A stretch of 64,000 bases of DNA from an uncultured Pelagibacteraceae bacterium (GTDB lineage Bacteria; Pseudomonadota; Alphaproteobacteria; Pelagibacterales; Pelagibacteraceae). A model generated the notes under the pieces. It had not been told where the DNA came from and did no database searches. It saw only the letters and a program-made list of their open reading frames with translations. The translations under genes and the position numbers were made by a program. The stretch covers positions 62,001 through 126,000 of the forward strand of contig CACDVM010000001.1 of assembly GCA_902556265.1 (NCBI GenBank). Reading direction: 5' to 3'. This document shows positions 26,922 to 35,487 of the stretch, in pieces; the stretch's first letter is position 1, and every line of letters begins with the position of its first letter.

Positions 26922-27192
26922 ATCTATGGGGAAAGTTCAGTTAGAACCATAATAAGATTATTGCAACAAATAATTTTGAATAATTAAAAAAAAATAAAAT
27001 CTACGATTGTGTAAAATATTTTTTTTTAAAAAATCTTTGACAAAAAAATTTTTTATGTATCTTTTTTTATAAATCTTATTATTAGATTAAAAATTGTAAC
27101 TAAGTTTACTAAATCTAAATATTGTAAGATAAAATATTTTTATCATACATAGTGCGTATTCTTTGAGTTGAATCAACTATAAGTATAACAAG
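26922..27192. other. AT-rich gap between rpsT and dnaA
   Basis: The longest gene-free stretch in the window. It must hold the dnaA promoter. It contains long A/T runs, one near-match to a DnaA box (minus-strand TTTTACACA, 27008-27016, one mismatch to TTATNCACA), and a perfect 13-bp palindrome (AGTTGAATCAACT, 27166-27178) just after the rpsT stop. No DnaA-box cluster is visible, so I do not call an origin. Confidence 0.4.
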
Positions 27193-27453
27193 CTATATTG
27201 TAGCTATTTTTTTTGTTATTCTTGAAATGTTTCTTGAAGCGTTTTGCTTTTTAATAATCCCTGTTTTGGCTATTTTCATTAGCTCAGAATTCAACTTGGG
27301 TAAGAATTTAAGTGCTTCAGTCTTTTTTTTACCTTCAATTAGTAAATTCATTTTTTTCAAAGCATTCTTAAATCTACTTTTTCTAGCCTTATTAACAGAG
27401 GTTTGTTTAGATATTCTTCTAATTCTTTTGATTGCAGATTTTGTATTTGCCAT
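27193..27453 (-). CDS. rpsT: 30S ribosomal protein S20
   Basis: An 86-residue basic, helical ribosomal protein that binds 16S rRNA. It begins MANTKSAIKRIRRISKQTSVNKAR, the canonical S20 start, and ends with the basic NASRNISRITKKIA. It lies between mutM and dnaA, the usual alphaproteobacterial arrangement. A consensus-like promoter ends only nine bases before the ATG and no Shine-Dalgarno fits, so the mRNA may be leaderless. Confidence 0.96.
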   Translation of the reverse strand: MANTKSAIKRIRRISKQTSVNKARKSRFKNALKKMNLLIEGKKKTEALKFLPKLNSELMKIAKTGIIKKQNASRNISRITKKIATI

Positions 27454-27462
27454 ATTTTCAGG

Positions 27463-27491
27463 GGTATAGCTTGAGAATTTATATTGGTCAA
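27463..27491 (-). promoter_or_regulatory. Promoter of rpsT, probably giving a leaderless mRNA
   Basis: Minus-strand -35 TTGACC (27486-27491), a 17-base spacer and -10 TATACC (27463-27468). The nine bases 27454-27462 then lead straight to the ATG, so initiation six to eight bases downstream of the -10 leaves a leader of only a few bases. Confidence 0.55.
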
Positions 27492-27503
27492 TCTAATAAT
27501 TAA

Positions 27504-28367
27504 TTATTTTTGACAAATATTACAAAAGAAAGTTGATCTATTAGAAATATTTTTTTTTTTAATAATACCTCCACATCTTAATCTTTTACATTTTAAACCA
27601 TTTCTTTGGTAAACATTAAAATTTTTTTGATAATTACCACTAGTTCCTGAAATATTTTTAAAATCTCTAATACTTGATCCTCCTTTCATAATTGCCTGGA
27701 GAAGAACTTTTTTTGAATTGGTGACAATTTTTTTACAATCTTTTTCTTTCATTTTATTTGCTTTTTTCAATGGATTAATTTTACTTAAATAAAGAATTTC
27801 ATTTGCGTAAATATTTCCAATTCCAGAAATAAAATACTGATCTAAAAGAAAACTCTTAATATCTTTTTTTTTACCTCTAAAGAATAAATAAACATATTTA
27901 TAATCAAATTTCTTATCAAAAGGTTCGGGGCCTAAATGATTAAATCTTTTTTTTAAAAGTGACGTGTTTTTGATTATTTCGAAAAAACCAAATCTTCTAG
28001 GATCATTATAAATGATCTTGAAATTTTTAAAAATTATTTCAACGTGATTATGTTTCTTTGGTAATTTTGCTGAGTTATAAAAACTAGTATTTGTAATAAA
28101 GTTTTTTTGTTTATTATTAACAAGGTGTATTGTTCCAGACATACCAAGATGTAATAAAAGATAACTATTATTAGATAAACTTAAAATTAAATATTTTGAA
28201 AATCTTTTAACATTTGTGATTATTTGGTTTTTTAAAAAATTTGAAAAATTTGTTGGAATTTTTAACCTTAAATTTCTATTTCTTACTATTACTTTTATTA
28301 CCTTTTTTTGTTTAATTTTTTTATCTAATGACTGTCTAACTATTTCTACTTCTGGTAATTCTGGCAT
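27504..28367 (-). CDS. mutM: Formamidopyrimidine-DNA glycosylase
   Basis: A 287-residue base-excision repair enzyme removing 8-oxoguanine and formamidopyrimidines. The mature N-terminus PELPEVEIV supplies the catalytic proline and Glu. The C-terminal zinc finger is Cys-x4-Cys (CKRLRC) and Cys-x2-Cys (CNICQ). Lys-rich loops reflect the AT-biased genome. It is divergent from ubiE with a 32-base gap, the typical alphaproteobacterial boundary between the dnaA block and the ubiquinone genes. Confidence 0.95.
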   Translation of the reverse strand: MPELPEVEIVRQSLDKKIKQKKVIKVIVRNRNLRLKIPTNFSNFLKNQIITNVKRFSKYLILSLSNNSYLLLHLGMSGTIHLVNNKQKNFITNTSFYNSAKLPKKHNHVEIIFKNFKIIYNDPRRFGFFEIIKNTSLLKKRFNHLGPEPFDKKFDYKYVYLFFRGKKKDIKSFLLDQYFISGIGNIYANEILYLSKINPLKKANKMKEKDCKKIVTNSKKVLLQAIMKGGSSIRDFKNISGTSGNYQKNFNVYQRNGLKCKRLRCGGIIKKKNISNRSTFFCNICQK

Positions 28368-28399
28368 TTAATACTATATTCAATATATAATTTAATTTT

Positions 28400-29104
28400 A
28401 TGCAACAATATCTACAAAATAAAAAAGGGCTAGTACAAAATGTTTTTGATCAAGTTTATGATAAATATGATCTGATGAATGATTTTATGTCACTAGGTGT
28501 TCATCGTTTATGGAAAAGAGATATGTTAAATATGATGAATCCTTCACACAAACAAAAATTAATTGATGTTGCTTGTGGAACGGGAGATATAGCTCATCTT
28601 TATTTAAAAAGTTTAAGAAAAAATTCTGAAATAACTTGTGTCGATCCTAATAAAAAGATGATTGAAAAAGGTAAAGAAAAATTGAATAAATATAAAAATA
28701 TAAATTGGGTTGTTGCTCACGCAGAAAAACTTCCAATAGTCAAAAACTCATTTGACTTTTATACTATTAGTTTTGGTCTTAGAAATACTAAAGATATAGA
28801 TAAAGCCTTGATTGAAGCTTATCGAGTATTAAAACCAGGTGGTCGATACTTATGTCTTGAATTTTCAAAGATTCAAAATCAAAATTTAGACTTAGTTTAC
28901 AAAAATTATTCTAAACTTATTCCATCAATTGGAAAATTAGTTGTTGGTGAAAAGGAACCTTATGAATATCTTATAAAAAGTATTCAAAACTTCATTAATC
29001 AAGATGAATTAATTGATTTAATGAAAAAAAATGGTTTTGAGATGTGTACTTACAGAAACCTTTGTGGTGGAATTGTTTCTATACATAGTGGGTGGAAAAT
29101 TTAA
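28400..29104 (+). CDS. ubiE: Ubiquinone/menaquinone methyltransferase UbiE
   Basis: A 234-residue SAM-dependent C-methyltransferase of ubiquinone synthesis. Features are VFDQVYDKYDLMNDFMSLGVHRLWK near the N-terminus, SAM motif I DVACGTGDIA near residue 57, and the UbiE signature YRVLKPGGRYLCLEFSK near 140. The C-terminus ends GGIVSIHSGWKI. The stop overlaps the ubiB start (TAATG), forming ubiE-ubiB-coaBC-dut. Confidence 0.96.
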   Translation: MQQYLQNKKGLVQNVFDQVYDKYDLMNDFMSLGVHRLWKRDMLNMMNPSHKQKLIDVACGTGDIAHLYLKSLRKNSEITCVDPNKKMIEKGKEKLNKYKNINWVVAHAEKLPIVKNSFDFYTISFGLRNTKDIDKALIEAYRVLKPGGRYLCLEFSKIQNQNLDLVYKNYSKLIPSIGKLVVGEKEPYEYLIKSIQNFINQDELIDLMKKNGFEMCTYRNLCGGIVSIHSGWKI

Positions 29105-30672
29105 TGATAAAAAAAATAGTTACTTTATTTAAACTTGGTAGAAAAATTGCTCAGTCAGATATACTTAACATAATTTCAAAATTTCAAGAACCGCCATTAG
29201 TAGTAAAAATTTTATTTAAGATTTTGTCATTTTCTTTTTCTCCAAGAAAAGAAATAGATTTAAATAAAGATGAAGGAGAAAGATTATCTAGTTCTTTAGA
29301 GTCAATGGGAACTACTTTTATAAAACTAGGTCAATTTTTAGCTACAAGACCGGATATTATTGGTGAAGAACTTTCAAAGAAACTTGAAAACCTTCAAGAT
29401 AAACTTCCGCCATTTTCATTAACTCAAGCAAAAGAAATAATAAAAAATGACTTAGGTAATGAAACCTATAATTCAATAATTGAAATCGGTGAACCTGTGG
29501 CAGCAGCTTCTATAGCTCAAGTTCATAAAGCACAAATTAACGAAAATGGAACCATAAAAGAAGTTGCTATAAAAATTTTGAGACCAGATATTAAAAAATT
29601 ATTTAATCAAGAGATTGATGCTATGATGCTTTTTGCTTTTTTTGTTGAGTCTTTTGTCAAAAAAACGAAAAGACTCAAATTAGTCGAGGTAGTTTTTTTA
29701 TTAAAAGAAATTACTAATCTTGAAATGGATCTTAGGTTTGAGGCTGCTGCAGCAAATGAATATTCAGAAAATACAAAAAATGATATTGGATTTAGAGTTC
29801 CGAAAATTTATTGGAACTTTACAAGTGAAAATGTAATGACTCTTGACTGGATAGATGGAATTTCTATCAGAGAAACAAAAGAACTTGAAAAAAGAAATTT
29901 TAACACTAAGAAAATTGCTGAAGATATTATTCAAAACTTTTTAAGACATGCAGTAAGAGACGGATTTTTTCACGCAGATATGCACCAAGGTAATATATTT
30001 ATCGATAATGATGGTCAAATTGTTCCGATTGACTTTGGTATAATGGGAAGACTTGATAAAATGAGTAAAAGATTTTTAGCAGAAATTTTATTTGGCTTTA
30101 TTCAACGAGATTACCGAAAAGTTGCTGAAGTACATTTGATTGCTGGATTAGTTCCAAAAGACGTTCCAATCGAAGATTTAGCCCAAGCATTACGATCAAT
30201 AGGTGAACCAATATTTGGACAAGCTGTAAAAGATATTTCTGGTGGAAAACTATTGAAACAATTATTTGATGTTACAGAAAAATTTAATATGCAAACACAA
30301 CCTCAACTTCTTATGTTACAAAAAACAATGGTAGTAGTTGAAGGAGTAGCGAGAAAGTTAAATCCTAATACAAATATTTGGATAACTTCAAAACCTGTTT
30401 TAGAAAATTGGCTTAAAGAAACAAAAGACCCAATGACAACTATAAATGAGACAATTCAAAATACATCTGAAGTAATCAAAAGATTGCCAGAATTCCCAGA
30501 AATAATGGATAAAGCAAACCAAGCTCTTACTTACTTAGCTAGTGGCCAAATTCCTCAAAATTCAAATTCCTATACAGCTTTAAATACAAAACGAAGTGAA
30601 ATGGTTGCATTTAGAAATCAATCTATTATTGGTTTATTAATCCTTGTAATTTTTGGTCTATTGGTATTTTAA
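29104..30672 (+). CDS. ubiB: Ubiquinone biosynthesis protein kinase-like UbiB
   Basis: A 522-residue ADCK/UbiB atypical kinase needed for ubiquinone synthesis. The KxGQ motif is FIKLGQFLATRPDI near residue 75. The Ala-rich nucleotide loop is VAAASIAQVHKA near 133. The catalytic-loop region is FHADMHQGNIFID and the metal-binding DFG-like motif IDFGIMGRL. A C-terminal membrane helix (about 505-520) ends the protein. I start at ATG 29104, overlapping the ubiE stop; an in-frame ATG four codons earlier lies inside ubiE. Confidence 0.94.
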   Translation: MIKKIVTLFKLGRKIAQSDILNIISKFQEPPLVVKILFKILSFSFSPRKEIDLNKDEGERLSSSLESMGTTFIKLGQFLATRPDIIGEELSKKLENLQDKLPPFSLTQAKEIIKNDLGNETYNSIIEIGEPVAAASIAQVHKAQINENGTIKEVAIKILRPDIKKLFNQEIDAMMLFAFFVESFVKKTKRLKLVEVVFLLKEITNLEMDLRFEAAAANEYSENTKNDIGFRVPKIYWNFTSENVMTLDWIDGISIRETKELEKRNFNTKKIAEDIIQNFLRHAVRDGFFHADMHQGNIFIDNDGQIVPIDFGIMGRLDKMSKRFLAEILFGFIQRDYRKVAEVHLIAGLVPKDVPIEDLAQALRSIGEPIFGQAVKDISGGKLLKQLFDVTEKFNMQTQPQLLMLQKTMVVVEGVARKLNPNTNIWITSKPVLENWLKETKDPMTTINETIQNTSEVIKRLPEFPEIMDKANQALTYLASGQIPQNSNSYTALNTKRSEMVAFRNQSIIGLLILVIFGLLVF

Positions 30673-30680
30673 TTCATTCG

Positions 30681-31880
30681 ATGAAAAATTTGGATAATAA
30701 AAAAATTTTGTTAATAATTTGTGGTGGAATAGCTGCTTATAAAAGTCTTGAAGTGATAAGACTTATGAAAAAAAGTGGAGTAATTATAAAAACAATTCTT
30801 ACCAAAAGTGGTTCTGAATTTGTAACGCCTCTTTCAATTACTTCATTGTCTCAATCAAAGGTTTATCAAGATCTTTTTAGTATAGAAAATGAAGCAGAAA
30901 TGGATCATATTAGTCTTTCAAGATGGGCAGATCTTATCTTAATTGCGCCAGCAACTGCCAACACAATATCTAAGCTTGCAAATGGCAATTCTGATGATTT
31001 GGCATCTACAGTTGCTATTGCTTCAAATAAAAAAATTTTTATTGCTCCTGCAATGAATGTGAGAATGTGGGATCATCAATCTACAAGACAAAATTTAGCT
31101 AAACTAAAAACTTACAACTATAGATTAATCGGTCCTGAGATTGGAGATATGGCATGTGGTGAATATGGTGAAGGAAAAATGTCAGAACCAAAAGAAATAG
31201 TAAAAGAATTAGATAGTTATTTTGAAAATTTGAAAATAAGAAATAAATTAAAAGCAATTGTCACTGCAGGACCTACTAATGAATACATTGATCCAGTAAG
31301 ATTTATTACTAATAAATCTAGCGGAAAACAAGGATATGAGATTGCAAAATCATTATCCAAAAAAGGTTTTGATACAACTTTGATCTCTGGACCATCAAAT
31401 TTAAAAATTAATGATGACATTAATTTGATAAAAGTTGAAACTGCTGAAGAAATGTTTCAAGCAACACTTAATTGTTTACCTGCTGATGTTGCAATATTTT
31501 CAGCCGCAGTAGGTGATTATAAAGTAAAAGAAACTTCTAAAAGAAAGATAAAAAAGCAAGACAGACTTAATATAGAATTAATAAAAAATATAGATATTCT
31601 CAGTCATATATCCAAACATAATTCTTTACGACCAAAACTTGTTATAGGTTTTGCTGCAGAAACTAATAATTTAGAAAATTATGCAAATAAAAAACTGAAT
31701 GAAAAAAATTGTGATTGGATAATTGCAAATGATGTATCAAATAAAAAGATTGGATTTGACTCAGATTTCAATGAAGTCTCAATTTTTTATAAAAATGAGA
31801 AAACAGATAAACTCAAATATAAACCTAAATCTGAAATTTCAGACGAATTAGTTGAAAAAATTATTAATCATTTAAACTAA
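30681..31880 (+). CDS. coaBC: Bifunctional phosphopantothenoylcysteine decarboxylase/synthase
   Basis: A 399-residue fusion of CoaC (residues 1-185) and CoaB (190-399) making 4'-phosphopantetheine for coenzyme A. The CoaC part has ICGGIAAYKSLE (FMN), APAMNVRMWDH (PxMNxxMW) and the substrate-clamp Cys in ACGEYGEGKMSEP. CoaB starts at KLKAIVTAGPTNEYIDPVRFITNKSSGKQG. It lies eight bases after ubiB, and its stop overlaps the dut start. Confidence 0.95.
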   Translation: MKNLDNKKILLIICGGIAAYKSLEVIRLMKKSGVIIKTILTKSGSEFVTPLSITSLSQSKVYQDLFSIENEAEMDHISLSRWADLILIAPATANTISKLANGNSDDLASTVAIASNKKIFIAPAMNVRMWDHQSTRQNLAKLKTYNYRLIGPEIGDMACGEYGEGKMSEPKEIVKELDSYFENLKIRNKLKAIVTAGPTNEYIDPVRFITNKSSGKQGYEIAKSLSKKGFDTTLISGPSNLKINDDINLIKVETAEEMFQATLNCLPADVAIFSAAVGDYKVKETSKRKIKKQDRLNIELIKNIDILSHISKHNSLRPKLVIGFAAETNNLENYANKKLNEKNCDWIIANDVSNKKIGFDSDFNEVSIFYKNEKTDKLKYKPKSEISDELVEKIINHLN

Positions 31881-32317
31881 TGATTAAAGTGTTAATTAAA
31901 AAATTAAATTCATCTGTGCAATCTCCTTCATATAAAACCAATGGCGCTTCTGGTATGGATTTAATGGCTTTTATTGAAAAACCAATTAATTTAGAACCAG
32001 GTAAGTCTTGTCTTGTTCCGACTGGATTATCGGTTGCGTTCCCAGATGAATATGAAATTCAAATTAGACCAAGATCTGGATTAGCAGCAAAGAATAATAT
32101 CAGCGTTTTAAATACACCCGGTACGATTGATAGCGATTATAGAGGAGAACTTAAAGTTATCTTATTTAACCATGGTGATGAAAATTTTGTAATTAATAAT
32201 AAAGACAGAGTCGCTCAAATGGTTTTAACTCCAATTAGAAAAATGGAATTGGAGGAAACAAGTGAACTTCCAGAGACAGTAAGAGGTAAGGGAGGTTTTG
32301 GTTCAACTGGTAAATGA
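31880..32317 (+). CDS. dut: dUTP diphosphatase
   Basis: A 145-residue trimeric dUTPase that hydrolyses dUTP to dUMP, protecting DNA and supplying thymidylate synthesis. All five motifs are visible: GASGMDLMA, RPRSGLAAK, GTIDSDYRGE, NKDRVAQMVL and the C-terminal GKGGFGSTGK. The ATG overlaps the coaBC stop by one base (TAATG), and its TGA overlaps the next gene by four (ATGA). Confidence 0.96.
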   Translation: MIKVLIKKLNSSVQSPSYKTNGASGMDLMAFIEKPINLEPGKSCLVPTGLSVAFPDEYEIQIRPRSGLAAKNNISVLNTPGTIDSDYRGELKVILFNHGDENFVINNKDRVAQMVLTPIRKMELEETSELPETVRGKGGFGSTGK

Positions 32318-33045
32318 AAAACGGTTTAAGTAAATCTCAAATCGAAAGATTTTCAAGACAATTAATTCTAAAAAATATAGGGTCAAGAGGACAAAAAAAG
32401 ATTTTGTCATCCAAAATTTTAGTTGTTGGTATTGGAGGTTTGGGCTGTCCTGCCGCAGAAAATCTGGTAAGAGCAGGTATTGGAACCATTGGTCTTATAG
32501 ACGATGATATTGTTAATCTTTCAAACATTCATAGGCAAAGCTTATTCGATTCAAAAGATGTAAAAAAGTTAAAAGTTAGTGTAGCAGCAAAAAAACTGAA
32601 AGAAATAAATCCACTAACAAAAATTAAAACCTATAAATCAAAACTCGTCAAAAAAAATATTGAAAATATAATTAAAAATTATGAAATTATTATTGATGGT
32701 TCTGATAACTTTAAAACCAAATTCTTAATTAATGATTATTGTATAAAGTTTAAAAAAAAGTTAATCACTGGTGCTATAAGTAAATTTGATGGTCACATAT
32801 TCACATTTGATTTTAAGAATAAAAGAACTGCCTCTTTAAAGAATTTTTATCAAGAAAAAGATATTTCCGATGATATTCTAAACTGTGAATTTGAAGGAGT
32901 TCTTGGAACAACTGCATCAATAGTGGGTGCTGTCCAAGCAAATGAAGCCTTAAAGATGATAATGGAAATTGGCCAAAACTTGAAAAATCAAATATTAATT
33001 ATAGACCTACTAAATCTTAATTTTAGAAAAGTTAAATTTAAGTAA
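32314..33045 (+). CDS. ThiF/MoeB-family adenylyltransferase without zinc-site cysteines
   Basis: A 243-residue E1-like enzyme adenylating the C-terminus of a sulfur-carrier protein. N-terminal FSRQLILKNIGSRGQKKI, nucleotide motif VGIGGLGCPAAENLVRAG near 38, DDDIVNLSNIHRQ, and GSDNFKTKFLIND are all typical. The C-terminal region has CEFEGVLGTTASIVGAVQANEALK, but the two CxxC zinc pairs of E. coli MoeB are not seen. The partner (ThiS, MoaD or other) is not in the window. Last gene of the ubiE-dut operon, in the position often held by moeB. Confidence 0.85.
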   Translation: MKNGLSKSQIERFSRQLILKNIGSRGQKKILSSKILVVGIGGLGCPAAENLVRAGIGTIGLIDDDIVNLSNIHRQSLFDSKDVKKLKVSVAAKKLKEINPLTKIKTYKSKLVKKNIENIIKNYEIIIDGSDNFKTKFLINDYCIKFKKKLITGAISKFDGHIFTFDFKNKRTASLKNFYQEKDISDDILNCEFEGVLGTTASIVGAVQANEALKMIMEIGQNLKNQILIIDLLNLNFRKVKFK

Positions 33046-33065
33046 ATATAAGATAAAATTAAATA

Positions 33066-33509
33066 ATGAAAAAATTTTACTTTTTAATATTGATTTTGTT
33101 TTTTGTTCCATGTCACGTTTTTTCAGAAGAAATTTTTTTATCACTAAAAAAAAATAAGGTGAATGTAAGATATGGTCCAAGTTTTGATTCACCTATTAAA
33201 TTTGTCTATAAGAAAATTAATTTGCCAATCAAACAAATAGACAAAAAAGAAAACTGGAGAAGAATTATTGATTTAAAAAATAATAGTGGATGGATACACC
33301 GGTCACAGTTAAAACCTGCAAACTCAGTAATAAGTCTTAATGAAAAGATTTTATTTAAAGAGCCATCAAATTTTTCAAAACCATTAGCAAAAATTCAAAA
33401 AGGAAGAATTTTATTAATCCAAAAATGTATTGATAGATGGTGTAAGATTAGATCAGATAAATTTAAAGGCTGGATAAAAACAAACAATATTTGGGGTTCA
33501 ATTAATTAA
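33066..33509 (+). CDS. Exported SH3-domain protein
   Basis: A 147-residue periplasmic protein. A signal peptide (residues 1-20) is followed by two bacterial SH3 repeats: VNVRYGPSFDSPIKFVYKK and, in the second half, ILFKEPSNFSKPLAKIQKGR with WCKIRSDKFKGWIK. Such domains bind peptidoglycan or peptides. The precise role is unknown. It starts 20 bases after the MoeB-like gene and overlaps the convergent DUF3501 gene by 8 bases. Confidence 0.8.
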   Translation: MKKFYFLILILFFVPCHVFSEEIFLSLKKNKVNVRYGPSFDSPIKFVYKKINLPIKQIDKKENWRRIIDLKNNSGWIHRSQLKPANSVISLNEKILFKEPSNFSKPLAKIQKGRILLIQKCIDRWCKIRSDKFKGWIKTNNIWGSIN

Positions 33510-34098
33510 AGTCAGCAGATAAAGACTTTAAATTTGCATCAGTTAGCTTAGTTGAGTGTGAATATTCTCTATGATCAATTCCAATTTCAACATTTAATGA
33601 ATCTCTTTTAAATTTTTTTATTTGCTCATCATTAAATTTAAAATGAATAAATTGAACAGAAGATGCTTTTCCATCGGCTGATGTTCTGTCTACATCTTCC
33701 TCTGGTATAGCTTTAACTATTTCTCCATCAACTTTCATAAAAACATTTTTTTCTATTCCACCAACTTTATTTAAAAATGCTGACCTAGAAACTGGATTAT
33801 CTATTTCAAACATTAATGTAGCTATAAGTTCTTTACCATTTGGAATTAAAGGATTATATGCTGTAAGTTCATCCTTTAATTGCTCATCTCCACCTTTTTC
33901 AATATAAAGCATTTCTTGAACTTGAGCCAACATCGTTTCAAAACTCTCGAAATAAAATGTTGCATAGGGCCCTAATGAGATTCTTCTATTTTTTTTAAAT
34001 TCAACAATATTTTTTCTTAATTCTTTTCTTTGTTTAATATAAATATCTAATGGCATGATATCACTTTTGTGAATTTCTCTTTTTTCTTTTGTCATCAT
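33502..34098 (-). CDS. DUF3501 family protein
   Basis: A 198-residue soluble protein of unknown function. Recognised features are the KSDIMPLDIYIKQRKELRKNI start and RRISLGPYATFYFESFETMLAQVQEMLYIEKGG, typical of DUF3501. The family is repeatedly encoded next to a rubrerythrin and a GlpC-like Fe-S protein, as here, which suggests a shared role in peroxide or redox metabolism. The start overlaps the stop of the Fe-S gene by one base. Confidence 0.8.
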   Translation of the reverse strand: MMTKEKREIHKSDIMPLDIYIKQRKELRKNIVEFKKNRRISLGPYATFYFESFETMLAQVQEMLYIEKGGDEQLKDELTAYNPLIPNGKELIATLMFEIDNPVSRSAFLNKVGGIEKNVFMKVDGEIVKAIPEEDVDRTSADGKASSVQFIHFKFNDEQIKKFKRDSLNVEIGIDHREYSHSTKLTDANLKSLSADFN

Positions 34099-35429
34099 TA
34101 TAATCTATAACTTTTAGCTATTAATTCGATAGGATGTACTGCCTCATCACTTGAGATATTTGTATCTGTTTCCATTTGTTTTAAATGTTTACCTGCTAAT
34201 GGGCAGTCAGATGCCATATACTTATTATTTTTAGTTTTAATTTGTCTTACTGTAGGTCTTCCAACTTTTTTCGCTAAATCATATGTATCTTTCATTACCC
34301 CAAAAGTTCCTCCATGACCGGCACATCTTTCTACAACATCTATTTTAGCATTGGGTATCAACTTTAACATATCTCTTGCTTTAACACCCATATTTTGAGC
34401 TCTTGCGTGGCATGCATGATGAACTGTTACTCCACCATCAATTTCTTGAAGACCCTCGGCTAATCCTTCATTTTTAGATATATCAACTATATATTCATCA
34501 ATATCCATTACATTAGATGATAATTTTTTCACATTCTCATCATTGGGCAATAATAATGGCCATTCAAATTTTAACATCAGTCCACAACTTGCTGTGAGAG
34601 TGATTATCTTGTACCCTTTATCAACCCATTCCAATAATTCTTTAGAAACCTTTTTTGCCTGCTGAACAACTTTTGGTAAATCTGCCTGTTCTAAAAAAGG
34701 CATCCCACAGCAACCTGGGTACGCTTCTTGAACTTCAACACCATTTTTTTTTAAAACTTTGAGAGCTGCAACACCTGTGTTTTTTTTATTAAAATTTACA
34801 AAACAGGTAGTATAAATAACAACCTTTCTAGTATTATTTCGAGCTTTATAATTAATTGCATCTTTATTCTTTCTAAAAAAATTAGAAAAAGTTTCAGAAT
34901 TGTACTTTGGTAATTGAACTCTCATATCTATACCAGCAATCATTTCTAAAATTTTTCTTATAAATTTATTTTTTATACTTGAAGCCCAATTAATAAACTT
35001 TGAAAACATAACACCAATTTTTGAATTTCTATCGATTTCTGCCAATTGTCTTGGAAAAGCAGGCAATTTCCCTAATTTTTTTTGTGATGTTCTATATCTC
35101 AACATTAAATGTGGAAAATCTAAATCAAAATCATGCGGTGGTACGTATGGGCATTTTGTCATAAAACACATGTCACAAAGAGTGCAAGCATCAACTACAG
35201 GTGCAAATTGGTTACTTGATAAACTTTCTACATCCTCATTTTTTGATTCATCTATCATGTCAAAAAGTTTAGGGAATGAGTCACAAAGATTAAAACACCT
35301 TCTGCATCCATGACAAATATCAAAAACCCTTCTCATTTCAGTATCCAATTTTTCTGGATTTAAAAAATCGGGATTTTCAAAATCAATTGGATGACGAGTA
35401 GGTGCTTCTGTACTGCCTTCTTTGCTCAT
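34098..35429 (-). CDS. GlpC/heterodisulfide-reductase-like Fe-S protein
   Basis: A 443-residue protein with two ferredoxin-like cysteine motifs (CHGCRRCFNLC near residue 39 and CTLCDMCFMTKCPY near 87). Two CCG domains follow, with YPGCCGMPFLEQ near 240 and CAGHGGTFG near 375. This architecture fits electron-transfer subunits of glycerol-3-phosphate or lactate dehydrogenases and HdrD-like proteins. No dehydrogenase flavoprotein adjoins it. Its partners are rubrerythrin upstream and DUF3501 downstream, so electron delivery to rubrerythrin is a reasonable inference. Confidence 0.87.
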   Translation of the reverse strand: MSKEGSTEAPTRHPIDFENPDFLNPEKLDTEMRRVFDICHGCRRCFNLCDSFPKLFDMIDESKNEDVESLSSNQFAPVVDACTLCDMCFMTKCPYVPPHDFDLDFPHLMLRYRTSQKKLGKLPAFPRQLAEIDRNSKIGVMFSKFINWASSIKNKFIRKILEMIAGIDMRVQLPKYNSETFSNFFRKNKDAINYKARNNTRKVVIYTTCFVNFNKKNTGVAALKVLKKNGVEVQEAYPGCCGMPFLEQADLPKVVQQAKKVSKELLEWVDKGYKIITLTASCGLMLKFEWPLLLPNDENVKKLSSNVMDIDEYIVDISKNEGLAEGLQEIDGGVTVHHACHARAQNMGVKARDMLKLIPNAKIDVVERCAGHGGTFGVMKDTYDLAKKVGRPTVRQIKTKNNKYMASDCPLAGKHLKQMETDTNISSDEAVHPIELIAKSYRL

Positions 35430-35451
35430 GTTTAATATTAAAATATTAAGA

Positions 35452-35480
35452 TTTTAGTGGGTGATGGACACCCACTAAAA
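35452..35480 (-). terminator. Strong intercistronic hairpin between rubrerythrin and the Fe-S gene
   Basis: A perfect 12-bp stem, TTTTAGTGGGTG (35452-35463) with CACCCACTAAAA (35469-35480), and a 5-base loop. On the minus strand it follows the rubrerythrin stop by seven bases and is followed by TCTTAATATTTT, a weak U-tract. It is probably a partial terminator or 3'-end stabiliser that raises rbr mRNA over the downstream genes. Confidence 0.7.
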
Positions 35481-35487
35481 ATATTGA

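Noticed and set aside
27037-27063. Plus-strand promoter (TTGACA at 27037-27042) reading toward rpsT as antisense
   Set aside because: The -35 is perfect, but the best -10 options (TATCTT at 15 bases, TCTTTT at 17) are poor and no transcript product is evident.
27166-27178. 13-bp palindrome after rpsT as an intrinsic terminator
   Set aside because: The stem is only 6 bp with one loop base and no T-run follows on the minus strand.
26922-27192. Chromosomal replication origin beside dnaA
   Set aside because: Only one near-match to a DnaA box is visible and no clustered 9-mers. The AT-richness is not diagnostic in this genome. Cumulative GC skew over the whole chromosome would decide it.
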